Of a stretch of DNA of 64,000 nt, positions 25,501 to 40,500 are shown piece after piece (the first letter of the stretch is position 1; every line of letters starts with the position of its first letter). The DNA lies in assembly GCA_032164245.1 (NCBI GenBank), contig JAVMKO010000003.1, forward strand, positions 91,821,890 to 91,885,889, in the 5' to 3' direction. The translations under genes and the position numbers were made by a program. The notes beneath the pieces were generated by a model. The model did not search any database and was not told the DNA's origin. It saw only the letters and a list, made by a program, of their open reading frames with translations. The DNA is from Sternotherus odoratus (lineage: Eukaryota > Chordata > Testudines > Kinosternidae).

Positions 25501-28500
25501 TGAAAGTGCCTTAATGTGGTACAGTCTTTCCTCAAGGATTTGGCTTTCCTTAAGGATTTAGCACACTTTCTAGAAGCTTCCTGTTTTGCAGTTACAGAGT
25601 CATGTTCCAGTAATTTTTTTTATAAACTAGTATCTCTTTTCCCACAACGTGAGACCATAATGTTTTATAAGCTGACTCTTCTGTGAATAAATGTCAAGAT
25701 TAGTTTTTTTGATACTTTCCATTGTGGCACTGTTACATGGGAAAGTTGAATTACGGTAGGATTTTTCAATTATTTTATTTTCTCATTTTTAAGAGGAACT
25801 TACTGGAGATTTGTTGAGATCTACTGACTGTCCTCACATTTCTCTGCATGGAGCAATAAAAGTGCATTTTTCCACATATTTATGTTTCCATATAAACTTT
25901 CATCCCAAATGTTCCCTGAGCTTCCCTGTCTATTATACATACAGTGTGAGGTGGGAATTGGTAGACAGAAACCTGGCCTTTTAGTACAATCTACCAATGT
26001 TGGAAGAGGGGAAATTTTTGCTATAAACACCCAGGACATGCTATTTTGCCATGTCCAGCTTTGGAATATGAAAGTTCCATATTACTGTTATAGTCCTTTG
26101 AGGAAGCAATTCATAGTCCTAATTAGTGTATTTTACAGGCAGTGGGTGGCAATGAATGTTTGCAAAGTGCTTATGGAGTCATGTTGCATTTTTTTTAGGT
26201 TAATATCAAATTGTTTAAAAATGGTTCTTTGAATTGTGTATTTAGGTTTTGTGCTACTCAGTTGTCTTGTTGAAAGTAAAACAGGATATGTGTGGTGTCT
26301 GTTTGCTGCTGTTGCAAAGTGGCTCATACAGAAGTTTGTCTGAGAGAATCTATTAGAGAATATTTTCAGTTTGTCTTTGTTTACATTAGGTTGCCTGGAG
26401 AAAGAGGTGCTGATATTGCAGTTATTCATGAAATATCTCTGCAGAGGGCGGTGGGTTTCTCTGTGCTACCAGAGCTGCAAATGATTTCTGCTTATTAACT
26501 TAAAAGCTTCTGAATAAGTGCAGCAGAATTTCTATTGCAACTCCATCATTTTGGTGTTAATTATTTTTAAAGTTACAGAAAACTGTGTTAAAAGAATATT
26601 ATCAAGGCCACAAAGTCAAGCACTCACAAGTTAGGAAATGTCAGAAGTGAGGGTGCCTGTGCAAACTTTATTAGTCCTCTTCTGCATATCCATTATGATA
26701 CATTCTTTAACTACATATCACATAGTGGTTGCTTAGCATCCACCGGCAGCCAAGCTTCCCCCAGAACCAGTGCCTGCTGACAGCCCCACTGATCAACTCC
26801 TCCCCCTCCCTCCCTCTCAGTGCCTCCTGCACACCGCTGAACAGTATTGCTCTGAGCATTCACTGTTCGTGATTGGTCATTTTAGTAATATTTCTGCTTC
26901 CTGGTTCAATGAATGAAGATTTTATAAGAAGGAGGAGGGTTTGAATAAGTTACTGGTTGTGCAAAAACATCCATGTGAGTGTTCATGACATTTTCGCTCA
27001 CTGCAAATATTACTGGGTAATGCGTTTGCAGAAAGTGAGTAAAAGGGTGGTGAATGTTGTCAGAACAAATCTGCGCTTTTAGTCAAATGTTTGTGGACCC
27101 TTTTTTCACAATAGTCCCCCCTTTTCATAATAGTTCTACACCTACTGTTTGGAAGAATACTATGGAAGAATACAAATGCCGGGAGAGAGTGCTATTTAAA
27201 AAGAAATAATGACAGTCTCAAAGAGACATCCACAATCTTTATGAAATAGGGGTTGGTAAAACTGGGGCAAAGGCGTTTTTGTTCAAGTATAGTACTGCAT
27301 GTTTATTTTAAATGTTTAGTGAAACTGACGTTCAAATATGAGAGTGTATTTGTATGACTGAAACAAACATTACATCTAAAAATTTATAAATGTTAGCATT
27401 AAAAACTGAGTGTGATTGGTAATTCACTGAAGAGTGCTTTCTAGGGCCGGGAGGACACAGTCATTTTGTATAAAATCTGGGATTTTATTGTGCAATTTTC
27501 TCTTGGTACATCTCTGCAGATTCATTTAAAAAAAATTGTTTTACATTGCTGAATTAGGAGCAAATGCTGTGGAACAGTCATAATAGATTGTGCTGCTCAT
27601 TCTAAACGACAGGGTTTGGGGGTTTTTTAATGGCATATAGGAGCTGTTGAAATAACACATTAGGCAGACAGAAGTTTATAACTTACTACACAGAGTAGTC
27701 CTGTAAAGCCACACATGGATTCGTGTCCTCGGCCAAGACAAAGAGTTATCAAGCATAAATTATTTGTTAATTATCTTTTTCATACTGTCTCCTTTGTTGC
27801 CTGTTCTGTTTGGTTAATCTTAAGGGGAAAGGGGCGTAATATAGAGACCTTTTGGGTAACTGCCTTTTGAGTATTTCTCCTTTTTCCTCTCCACATTTTT
27901 CTCCATTGTTGTTAAGAGTCTTTCTGTGAAGTTTATCATTTGAGCCTGAGTCTGCATGTTGTGATTTATTGAAGTGTTTCAGCCTGCTGCTTTTTAAAAA
28001 AACGCAAAAGTTTGTAAAAATATAAGAGGGAAAACAGAGTGGGTACATTTGTTTGTAAAACTTTCTAAGCAGAAAGTCTACTTTATTGCTTTTCTTCTCA
28101 TTTTTGTCTAGAGGTTGGGGATAAACAAGACCGATCCAGGCACTTTAACAGCAGATGAGATTAGTAAATTTGTACGCCTTGATATTGACCCATCTACCAT
28201 AACATGGCAAAGAGGTAAGTATTAATGATCAGTAAGACCTCACTTCAACACAGTGCTTAACCACAAGCCTACCTTTAAGTTTGAGGTGTTTAATGCCTGT
28301 TTTTCCTCTGTCTTCTCTGAAAAAAGCTACTTGTGGCCAGATGTTTAACATATCTAGGTATATTAGACTATTTAGATAGATGTATTCAAGTCAACATGGC
28401 CTGACAAAATTTATACAGGAGTACTTAAGGAACTAGCTGAAGTAATGTTGAAGTCATTTGTGATTATATCCCACAAGTCATGGAGAATGGGTGAGGTCTC

Positions 28501-31500
28501 GGAGGGCTGGAGAATGTCAAACATAATACTTATCTTTTTACAAAAGGGAACAAAGAGGACCCAGGGAATTACGGACCAATCAGCCTAACTTTGATACCTG
28601 GAAAGATACTGGAATAAGTTATTAAACAATCAATTTGTAATACCTGTAGGATATTAGGGTGATAAATAATAACCAACATAGATTGATCAAGAGCAAATCA
28701 TGCTAAACCAACCTAATTTCATTCTTTGACAGGGTTGCTGGCTTAGGGGAAGAAGTAGATGTGCTCTATCTTGATTTTAGTAATAAGGTTTTGGCCACTG
28801 CCTCATATGACATTCTCATAAACAAGAAAGGGAAATGTAGTCTAGATGAAATTACTATAAGGTGGGTGAACAACTGGTTTGAAGACTGTACTCAGAGTAG
28901 ATATCCGTGGTTCACTGTCAAACTGGGAGGGTGGGTATCTAGTGGGGTCCTGCATGAGTCCGTTCTGGGTCCAGTGCTTTGTAATGTTTTCATTAATGAT
29001 TTGGGTAATGGGGTGGAGAGTATGCTTATAAAATTGTGTTTGGTACCAAGTTGTGGGGGGAAGAATAGGGAGAGGTTGTTAGCACTTTGGAGGACAGGAT
29101 TGGAATTCAAAATGACCTTGATAAATTGGAGACCTAGTCTGAAATCAACTAGATGAAATTCAATAAAGGCAAGTTCAAAGTACTATATTTCAAAAGGAAA
29201 AATCAAATGCACAACTACAAAATGAGGAATAGCTGGTTTGGCAGTAATGCTGCTGAAAAGTATGTGGGAGGGTGTTATAGTGGATCACAAATTGCATCTG
29301 AGTCAACAATATATGATGCAGTTGCAAAAAAGGAATACTTATGTGGCCATTTTGTAGTCTAAAAATCTATTCTCAAAACCTTGTCATGAAAGAAGTGTGC
29401 AGTGAGTGGGTCTGGAATGGTGCTGATCCACTAAAACAGGCTTTTGTTATAACTGTAGATGGAGATTAAGATTTTGCTGTAGGGGCTAAACAGGGATTCC
29501 AGTAGATCATTTTAGCTCCCTACAGAAGATTACTCTACCAGATAAGTTACAGTTGAGACATTTTAGACTGGACATTTAAGAGTGTAAAAGCTAGTATATC
29601 TCAGCTAGGAAAGAGGAGCCTATGTGCATTTTTGCAAAGTGAACCTAGATGTAGAAGTATGCTCAACTGCATACAAAGGCATATATTGCAAAAAATAATG
29701 TATTCTTATATCAGGTGCATGTGGAGAGTAACTAGGTGGCTGATTCTCTGTCAATTTAAAGTTTCATTTTTCTTCTTTCCTCTACCTCCCTCCCCTTTCC
29801 AGTATTGGATACAAATGACCGATTCCTACGAAAAATAACAATTGGGCAGGCAAATACAGAGAAGGGATTTTTCCGACAGGTATGTACTATTATTTACTAG
29901 ATGTTATTTTTCTGGGCAGAATTTGTTTTTAAGCATGAGAAAAATTTGCTGTTCTATAGTCTTTTCAATAAATTGTTTAGGATTAAGTTGCCAAAGTCTC
30001 CCAAAAACATATCATTTTAAACATCTAATTTCCTATTCACTGTTAGTTTGAATAATCTTAGGTGTTGTTAATAACAGCTAAGAACTTTTTAAATTTCACT
30101 CTCAAGGTAATAATCATATTGTATTTATTTTAATTTTGCTCTCAGAGCATCCTCTTGCATTCTTTGGGTGTGGTTTACTACTCTTGCATTTATTTTTGTA
30201 GGCTCAGTTTGACATTGCTGTTGCAAGTGAAATCATGGCCATCTTAGCACTGACCACCAGCCTGGTAGATATGAAAGAGAGACTGGGAAAAATGGTGGTG
30301 GCTAATGACAAAAATGGACAGCCAGTGACAGCTGAGGATTTGGTATGTACAGTATAAAAGCCCTGTGAATAACTCCTGACTCTTTTGCTTTGCCTGCTGA
30401 ATCAGTAAAATGGCAGCTGTACACTGTCTTTTAGTTTTGTTTTTAACAATGCTTGTAGGGCTTTAAGGAGTAGGTCCATTTGATCCCAAATTTGGCCACA
30501 GTTGGAACAAGATGTAAAACTTACCTTTGTCCAAGCCTTCTGGAAACTCTACTTCTGTAATCACTTGTCACATAAGCCACTTGGGTAGGTTTCCACATCT
30601 CTAAGGCAAGCTAATTAGGTGCTACAACAAATCAAGGAACTACTTTTCAGGGGTAATATTTGCTATTGTACTTATATAGTATTCTCGAATATTACAGGGG
30701 TGGCTGCCTGATGAATGCTTGTAGCAGTAATCTTAGGGAAAAAAAGATGTTCTTAATTGAGATTAGTGGTAATGCTTGTTAAGGATTAACTTTACACATC
30801 TGTAAGATTTTTTTTTTTCTTTAAGGACAGACATTGGTTATTCTTATTCAAGTATCCATCCAGCAGTCCAAGTTATCTGCTAAATTGCCCCTTCCCACTT
30901 TCAGCTATGAAAGAAGCATATATACATTTTTCTTGGCACCAAATCCTAACCTCATAAATAGCCAGAATGTCAGCAGCCAGCATTGTGCACTCTATATGCA
31001 TTTATGATGTCTGACTAGTATCCCTTCATCTATACAAATCATCCCTCTTTTCTCTTCTTCAGCCTATGGGATCCTGAGTTAATAATAGCAGTCAGCATGA
31101 GCAGACAGTACAGCCTTGCCTCAGGAGAGAAGTGGAACCTTCCTAAAAGTCCTGAGGCCAACAGTGCCCGAACCGTGGCCCTTCCCCCAGGGCACTGCTC
31201 CTCTCTGCCCCTTCCCCCAAAGACTGCATTCCCCACTTGCTTCTCTCCACCCTTTCCGCCCATTGTTCAGTTTAGCATTTAGCTGCTAAAATCCTAAGTC
31301 TCTGCAGATCATGTTTAAACTGTTGTGTTTTTTTCCCTCAAAGCTTGTAACTTGGCCAGATGTGGACAGTTTTTCCACAGAGAAAGCGAAAGGCACATTC
31401 CAGACACAAGTCCATCCATCCCCTTTCCAAATTTTAAGTGCCTGCTCCAAAGCCTTGAGACGTTAGAACTTTTCCAAGAGAAGGTCACCAGAATTTTTTA

Positions 31501-34500
31501 ACATCAGCAAAACATATTTTTCAATAGCCTCATTCTCAAAAATGGCTGAACTGTTCTAGCTTAAATTTTACTAAATAAAAAAAAAAATTAGCTGAGGCAG
31601 ACACCCAGCATGGAAAATTTCTTCCTGAACATGTAGCATTTTCCAAAGCTATAAGCAACTGAAAGCTGGGTTTTTATAATGGGCAACCTTTATAATAGGC
31701 AACACCACTAGCCACGCCTAGAATTTATATAGATAACCAAATTCCACGAATTTCTGGTGCCCAAAATTTATTTTTATACATTAAAATGACGTTTTGACAA
31801 ATAGTTTCCAGTACATTATTTAATTTGTTAATCTAAACCATTGATTCTTTGTCTCTTTCATTTGTTTCTGGATGTGAATAATGTTTAATACACTGTACAA
31901 AAATGCAATTGCTCTTAATTTCATCCTTCTATGCCATATATTTATGATAATACAATAATAAAACCTAAAATATACATTGGCAGATGAAAACCAGATGCAG
32001 AGCGATGATTGGGGAGCAGGGGGAGAAGTAGAGAGAAATTAAATATTTCATGAATTGAGAAGACGGCTTCCACAAGTGTAATGAATTAAATATCTAGCAT
32101 CTGTAATGGAACATAGAGTTATTTGCCAAAATGTGAGGTTCATTGTACAATATTCAGAAGGCTGAATTGCTTTTTGGCTGCTATCGTGTAGTAGAAGTTT
32201 GATGGGCAGGTGCCATATCTCCATGTCCAATTAAATGGGTATGCCCTAGTTTAGTATTTCAGCAGCCATGAATAATATTAAATAAATATATCGCTATTTG
32301 TTTAGTAAAAGAAGCTTCTCTGGTTATTATGCAAGGTTTTTTTAACAAATATTAAAATCTATTAGATTTTACAGTATCATTTTTATTTTTAAGTACTTTA
32401 TAGCCCAAATATTTTTTCTGCAAACTTAGGCCCCAGTTCGTCAAACACATATGTACTTAACTTGAAGCACACACACAGGTCTTGTTGAAGTCAGTGGGAC
32501 TACTCAAATACAATTATTCACAATCAATTTTTTTGTATGTAATAAACAGTTTACCCTACTAAAACTTCAGAAAAATATATCTCACCATTGGTTTTATTAT
32601 GACTGGAAGAAAGAAAAGTCACAGTTACCCAATTTCCTCCTAGGGAACCCTCTGTTGGTTTCCTCTGCCCTGTGATCCGTGTTGTTAAACTGTCTTTAAA
32701 ACCTGTAAATTAGCTTTCTTGTTTCTTAGTGGGCTTCATGCAGTCAAACATCTCTCTAAAGCCAGATCTTCTCAACTGAGGATGCTTTGGATAAACCTCT
32801 CATACACTTTGTAATAGGCATTGTCTCAGAGGAGCACAACTGCCAATTTCTCTTTTCAAAAGAGACATAGGCACTTGAAGACTTAAGCTCTTAGGTGGCT
32901 AAGTCATTTTTGAAACTGGGACTTAAGATTCTTAAGTGCTTTTGAAAAATTTTCTCCATGGCCTCTAATGTAGCTGGAACCTGATCCATGAATGGCTTTG
33001 AAAATTAGGCCCAAGACTTTGAATTGGCTTTGGAAGTGGACTGGCAGCAGGTGGAGAAATCACAGTTCAGATCTGAGGTACTCATGGTGGTCTAATCCAT
33101 GGAGAAAGGTGGCAGATACATTATGTACCAGCTAGAGCAGGGGTCTCAAATTCAAATGACCACAAGGGCCACATGAGGACTAGTGCATTGGCCCGAGGAC
33201 CGCATCACTGACACACACCCCTCACTGCCCCTAGCCCTGCTGCAACTCCACCCCTTTCATGAGGTCCCGCCCACTCCTCCCTCCTGGAAAGTGCTAAGCA
33301 CCGCCAACAGCTGTTTGGCAGTGAGAAATGCCTGGAGGTAGGCAGGGAGAGGCCGCAGGGAGCTTGGCAGGCTTCCTCCCCTCTGCGGGAGGCTTACCGT
33401 TCCTGGTCCCTCTTTCCCAGTAACTGCTATGCCGCCAGAGAACTGCCTGGGGGTAGGTAGAACAGTGGGAAGCAGCGCGGGATGGGGAGAGGAGGCGGAG
33501 AGTTTAGCTGCCCCAGAAAACAACTCGGGGTGGCAGCAGGGAGCTTGGAGGGTTGCAGTGAAGGGCTCGCACATGTTTGAGACCCCTGAGCTAGAGGCTT
33601 TACATTATCATCACATTCAGCTTCAGATACAGAATTGAGGCCAGTGTTGACAAATTCATGGATCATTGTGGCCAGGTTCATGTCTGGGAGGAAGAGATGA
33701 AATTTCCCGACAAATTGGGAGGTGTAAACTGTTTTTGTGGTGGTGTTTTTTAAATTCAGTAGCACTGTTAAGTCATCTAAACTCTGTCAAGAGTCAAACT
33801 CTCGGCTTTGAACCACCTAGAAACATATTGCCAGTGGGAATGTGGAGAGGTGTGCTTCTTGGTTAGTTCTCAAAAGCATTTCAATATGAATATTTTGCCA
33901 TTCGTTCTCTGAAAATATCAGTTTGTTTCCTTTGGTGTGGGGTAATAATTCAGGTTAAATAAATGTGGTTCCATTACCTATGAAAGTGGCAAACAATGTG
34001 TGATGGCATAAAGAACTGCATCATAGGAACAAATTTTTGCCTTTGTGTTTGTTTAATGTCCAGATCTTAATTTTTTAGCAGTGTTTTTACTATTGGAATG
34101 TATTGCCTTGCGTGTATGTATTGCACTTCTTTTCACTAGGTGGAATCTGAAATGCTCAGCTGTGTGTCATAGTCCCTATGTAGCCAGCAATTAATGTTAG
34201 TTCAAATGGTAGGGGACTGCGCTTTTGGAATGGGAGAATCAAAATTCTACCCCAACTTGCCACTGTAGTGTTCTCAGTGGCCATAGTGTGCAGCATAGGC
34301 AAAACAACAGGCTTTTTATGTTCATGACCTTAAAATGAAAACCCTATTTTAAAGTCAATACTTTAAAATATACGCTCGTTTAACTAGAAAGAACAATGTT
34401 TGACATGTTCTGTATTTGATTTCTAATCGCACAATTCAGTAAACCTGAAATTAAATGGAGAAATTGCTAAAAATGAGAAATGTTTAGTTTATTTGCAAAT

Positions 34501-37500
34501 TTTTAGGCATTAGACTGGGGAATTCAGTGCTTTAAAGTTTGGGGTTTTTTTGATAAATGCTTCAGGTTTTGGAAATGAGTCAAATGGTTTCCTTGTATAG
34601 CAAGTAAAGTCATGTTGAACAGATGAAACATTTAATATCCTTTTTTTAAAAATCTGCACTTTACAAGGTTTTTTTCTTTAAATGACCAGGATATAGGGAT
34701 CAAAAGCAATAGTATCATCAGTCATTTTTACCGAGTAGCTTGGGGGCAATAAAGAGGGAAAAAATCATATAAATAAAGTATAGAAGTTAAAATGAAGGTT
34801 TATAAACTTTTAGAATATAGCATATGGTACATTAGCTGATTGAGTACTTAACTTGATGCTGACTTTTCAATGGCATTTCATCTCAATTTTTTTCTTGTTG
34901 TCTAAAATAAATGACCTGTTCTTAGTTACAATATGTTACTTTGGATGTGTTTGTGACTGTACGGAAAGGAACGGTGAGATGTGGTGGCAATATGATTTGT
35001 TTTTACTATGTCTGTTTCTGTTCATATGTGTCTGTGTTTATCATTAAATTGTTAGTCAAGCACCTTCTCTTCTTATGCGAGACACGATAGACCCAAATCC
35101 ATTTTGGTAACCATCAGAATTTTGCAGTTCTTTCTTTCTGATCCCCAAAATGTAAACAGGACTTCTTCTTTTTAAGAAGCCCGTGTGCAATTGAAAAACT
35201 ATTCAGAATTAATCCATAGACAAGGGACAAATATATTATCTCATTACCATTGTTTCATCCCATTTCAGTGCATTTCATTTTGTGATGACTGGATATTTAG
35301 ATTCTTGTAACAGAGAGACTTACAACATGGCAGTATTTAACAAAGAAATCATAAAGTGTGGCCTCACTTTCCTTAATTCATAATTACCAGAGGCTAAGTA
35401 TCATACATTATTTCTTTCTCTTCTGGAGACCTGCGTTTAAATCTGATGTGTTGCAAGCAAAAAATTAATTTGATGCAAATCAGTAGTAACAGTAATTATT
35501 ACAAATTGCCTCATAATATATTATTTTCAGGGTTTACATTGCTGTGGCTATTGGTTCAAATGTAGAGTCATTATCAGAGCTGTTTGAGGAGTTTTGTACA
35601 GTTAGTATGTAGGGATTAAAAACGAGAGACAATCTCATGCTATCTATTTACATCCTTTTCTCAACCATATGATGATATAGATCTTGCAGAGACTACCAAT
35701 TCATTTCTCCACCTTTGTACCTAGAAACTCATGCTACTGATGTCCATTCTCTCAATAGCAAAGTACATCTTTCAGTTCTTTGAGCAGTATTGGCAACCTA
35801 TTGCCCTTTGCTTTCTTCATTTTCTTGATGGGCCTGCACTTTGGTTCTTTTCTCTCCATTTTATTTTTTGATTGTTTGTTTCTCTCCTGTGAGTGACCTT
35901 GGGCTAATTGGTGTTTCTCTCTCTGTCTCAATTCTCTCTCTGTGAAATGAAAAAAAATAGTTCTCTACCATATTTCACATGGATGTTTCGAGGGTCAATC
36001 CATTGATGTTTGTGAGACATTCTGATACTATGGTAATAAAGGCCATAAAGTAACTAAATCTAAATAGATTTCTTATAATGGTGATGACATAATATTACAA
36101 TGTGTACAGTGAAAAACATTTCCCTTTTCTTGTGAACCAATTTTCTCTTTACAGCTAAAGTTTCATATTTCAAACTAATTAAACTGTTTGAGTGTAAAAT
36201 AGGGATTCTTATAACGTGTACTCCTGTTTTTTAGGGAGTAACAGGTGCTTTGGCAGTTTTGATGAAGGATGCAATTAAGCCAACACTAATGCAGACTTTA
36301 GAGGTGAGTTCAACTTCTGAACCTTTTTCAGATGTCTCGTTAGTCCTTGTTTTAAGACTCCATATTACTCCTGCCATTCTTCCTGCACTTAACTTTTTAG
36401 GGCTCAAAGCAAATTTATATTCTTTAACTAATTAACTTGAGCTGTGTTAGTTCCTCCCTTGTATTTGCTTCCCATGAATCTTTGGGTTTCACTTATGGCT
36501 TTCACATGAGTTCCAAGCAAGGAGTAGTGAATGGTCCGAATCACAATCTGCCTTCCATATCCACCTTAATGTGACAGGAAGAAAGTACCCTGCACTGGGT
36601 TTCTACCTGATGCATACGTCAGGTACTTATGCTATTGGCTCATGGAGTGGGTAGAACCAAGGCTCTTGCTAAATCCTTCTTCCTTGGGTGGGGAATAGTG
36701 GCAAGGAACTAACAGCCTCACAGAGGTTGCTCTCTCCTGTGCTACTGTCTGCGTCTGAAACATGGGAGATCTGGAACATGGGTGCATTACACCCACTATT
36801 GCCTCGCGTGACCAGACTTGCACCTGCAGTCTGACCCTTTATTGATGTAATATTTGTAGAGAAGAAATTGAACTTTGTTGCTTTTGGAAAGAGAATTTAA
36901 AATTTTCTTTGGGTCAGAATTTTTACCAGAATCTGACAAGGATTATGCTTCTCCAGCCAGAAACAATACAGGGTGACTTCTGACCCATCACACACAACAA
37001 GCCAACAAGTGAACAATATTCATGAAAAAAGTTTTGAATAGGTAATATATTTTGGAAATTGGAATAGCTACCAAATTCTTTGAAATAAATTATTAGTTGT
37101 GGATTATTCGTTCAGCTCTATTACAGACATTTATAATGAGAAAAATAAATAATGGGATGTTAGAAACTTAGTTTGTGTCATCCTAGAAAACTTTGTGCCA
37201 AATGCAAGTAGCTCTCTGGCTTTTTGTAAATAGATTTTATTGTTGGAAAAACTCAACTGCAAAAATATTTAGATAGTGCCATGATACACATAACTCCCTG
37301 ACCGCTCAACATATTGAAATCAACTCCACAGTTTATAAGAACTTCAGCCCACGAGAATTCAAAACATCATTTTTTTTTGTTTTGAGTTTTTTAAAGGATT
37401 ATTGCTTACGGAAGGAATTTGATACAATGTTTTTCATTTCATCCAAGGAATGGTGTTATATTAAAATAGAGTTTGTCATGCTGTGCATTTCACTGTAGTT

Positions 37501-40500
37501 TTCCTTTTGTGAGCTGAATAGGTTTCTCTTGCAAAGGTTTTTCTTTCATGCAGCTGTATAAAGAATGTATGTGTGTTTTGGTAACATTTAATAACAGAAA
37601 CCAGAGATCACCCAGAACCAAGAAAAATGCTTCCATTAATTTGGGTACTAAATGTGTATCCAGACTACCTTTGGAATACATCAGTCATGAAGTAGCTTTG
37701 ATTTTGCTGTCTCCATATTGTATCTCTCTATTAGCACTGTGTGTATCTGTTCAGAAATGGTATCATGTAAAGAGCTGTTGTTTTGCTGTGTTATTTTAAA
37801 AGAAAATGATAAATGTCAGAATAGTTGTATTTGATTCATAGGCATTTAGTCATGAGACACTTTTATTTTTCAGTTATTTTTCATTATGTATTTCTTTATT
37901 TACCCTTTAAACAGTACTTATTTCTGCATTTTATGTGGCACTACTTTTGTTATGGTCCATTCCATGCTGTGGCTGAAACACCCTGTGGCGGTTTTCAGGG
38001 TAGACAGGACTGAGTCTCACCTTGCCATCCCGTGACCTCCAGCAGGAGGGAAACTTGTTTGTGCTTAACTGAGTGTCAGCTCTCTGACACCACCAGCCTG
38101 CCGGCCACCCAGTTACTCTCCTTTGGACAGTGCCAGCCCTGACTTTGCCTTGGAGGTTAACAAATGGTTAACAAATGATGCACTTCAGTCCCTTTGAAGC
38201 ATTTCTCAGTAATATCCAGGCTCCAGCCCCTTCTCCACTGAACACTCACAGAAATACTAGGTCTGCTGTCCTCAAGGACAATATACACATCAGACTGTAT
38301 GATTCAATTCAGGATCAGCACCTTGCTTATTACCACAGCATTGAGATATGAACGTAAGAATGGCCATACTGGATCAGACCAAACGTCCATCCAGCCCAGT
38401 ATCCTGTCTGCCAACAGTGGCCAGGTGCCCTGGAGTAAGTGAACCTAACAGATAATGATCCTATGATCTCTCCTGCCATCCATCACCACCCTCTGACAAA
38501 CAGAGGCTAGGGACACCATTCCTTACCCATCCTGACTAATAGCTATTAATGGACTTAACCTACATGAATTTATTTTTAAAACCCTGTTATGGTCCTAGCC
38601 TTCACAACCTCCTCAGGCAAGAAGTTCCACAGGTTGACTTATAGTCAGATGCTTATAGTGAAATCAAGGATGAGTTTTTATCAGAGATTCCCCCACTCTT
38701 GTCTCGCCCTTGTTGACTTCATATCTTTTTGTTGACTTTGCATGTAAATGTGTCTCAATTGTGTTAGCTTGCAGTGCTTAATTTACATCCCAACAGAGAG
38801 ACAGGTGATTAAGCATTTGTGGCTGGCAGGAAACTTGTTTCTCCACTTCTGCTGTGATACAGACTCGGAGAACATATTTTCAGTATGCATACATAACTCC
38901 TTACAAAGTATCTGTATGCACATTTCACCAACAATATTAATGACCAGTGTGACCCTGGCTTTCATTTAAGACCTCCTGTGAGCAAATTTCAAGATCCTGC
39001 TCCAAAGCTCAATGGAAGCGCTAGAGCTTCAATGTTATGGAGGAATTTTTTTTTAACCTGAGCAAAATATCTTACTCCTGATATCACTCTCAGAAATGGC
39101 TCGACCATTTTTGCTGAAACTTTTAAAATAAAGTAAAATCAGCCAAAGGCAGCAGACACACTCCATGGAAATTTCAACCAGAAGAGTTGTTAATGTTTGG
39201 CCATACTGTAAGCAACTGAAAATAGGAGCTAATAATAAGAAATATTGGGCAACCTTAACAATAGCTAATGGTTCCAGCTCTGCATATAATAAATGTCGCA
39301 CTTCAGCAACTTTTATGCCTGATGTGACTAGTATGCTAGTTTTAGCTGTACATAATGTTTTCATGGTGTTTTATTCATGTCTGTCATGAAGGATACTCTT
39401 GTGAACTGCTCCTATAACATTTGACATTTATTTATACCATGTATAGCAGAGATATGACAGTATCTAACAACTCTGTGGAGTGGTAATATGGTTGTCCTGT
39501 AACTTATGTTGTAGTTAACGCACCAGTCATAGTAAGGGGTGATAAATACCCATAAACACCTTGTCAGCTATTGATAATCTTGCCTTCTGGTACGCTTGAC
39601 GAAGTTTTTATTTTCACACAGCACTGCTCTGTGTCTCTCGTGTAGCCCTTTCCCCCCCATTCCATGAGCGATCTTTGCAGAGATGTCAGCATTTCTTCTT
39701 CTGGAACAGAGCTCTGCCTGCACAGATTCTTCTCTCCACACAGTCATGAGATCCATCACCTCCTGTGCAGACCAGGACGGAGCGCGTTTGTATTGTGTAG
39801 TCTCCATGATCAGCTGTGCTCAAGCTGGCATGCTCCCAATGCTGATCAAACAGGAAATGGGAAATCAAAAATTCCTGGGGCTTAGCAGGGAAGGGACTGT
39901 TTCCTGCATACCTGGCTGCAGTGCAGCAGAGTTGAGAATGATCTCCAGAGGGGTCACAGATGAGCATTGTGGGACAGCACCCTGAGGCCAATTAAGTTGA
40001 ATTACACAACGCTGGGTCAGCGCTACCTTGCAGTCAGCCCATGAAAATCTAATTAAGTACTACGCCTCTTGCAGAGATGGATTGCAGAAGTCGACATTAG
40101 AAGCTATTTAGGTCAGCGTAAAGGACCTGGTAGTGTGGACACATAAGTTAACAGGTTGAGTTAAGGCGGCTTCCTTCGACCTAACTTTTCAGCATACACC
40201 TGGCCTCCGGTTGGGTCTGGGCCCATCTTTTATTCTGTGCTTTGTACACTACCCCGGGCTCTTAGGCACTACAGTAATACTAATATAATGGTGTTTGTAT
40301 AGTTCTGCACTTTTAACTATTGTTGTTTAGTGTTCTGTTATGAATGAAGATCCTAAAACATAAGTGATTGTTCGTTGCTTCTTAACATCTAGACTTTCAC
40401 ATGAATGGCGCTTTGTGCCCCTGAGACATCACTGAACACAACCCCTCAAAAAATGAACACTGACATTGTTGACAGATATCTCTTAACTATCATACGGTTT

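Larger units (their letters stand above)
30343..36234. other. Intron between exons 8 and 9, overview
   Basis: A 5.9-kb intron. Recognised parts are given separately: a repeat at 31480-31740, a short repeat at 32430-32515, a hAT element at 33138-33588 and a SINE tail at 35885-36065. 31080-31280 is GC-richer with opposite-strand open frames of 61 and 74 codons that I take as chance. The remainder is AT-rich without features. Confidence 0.55.
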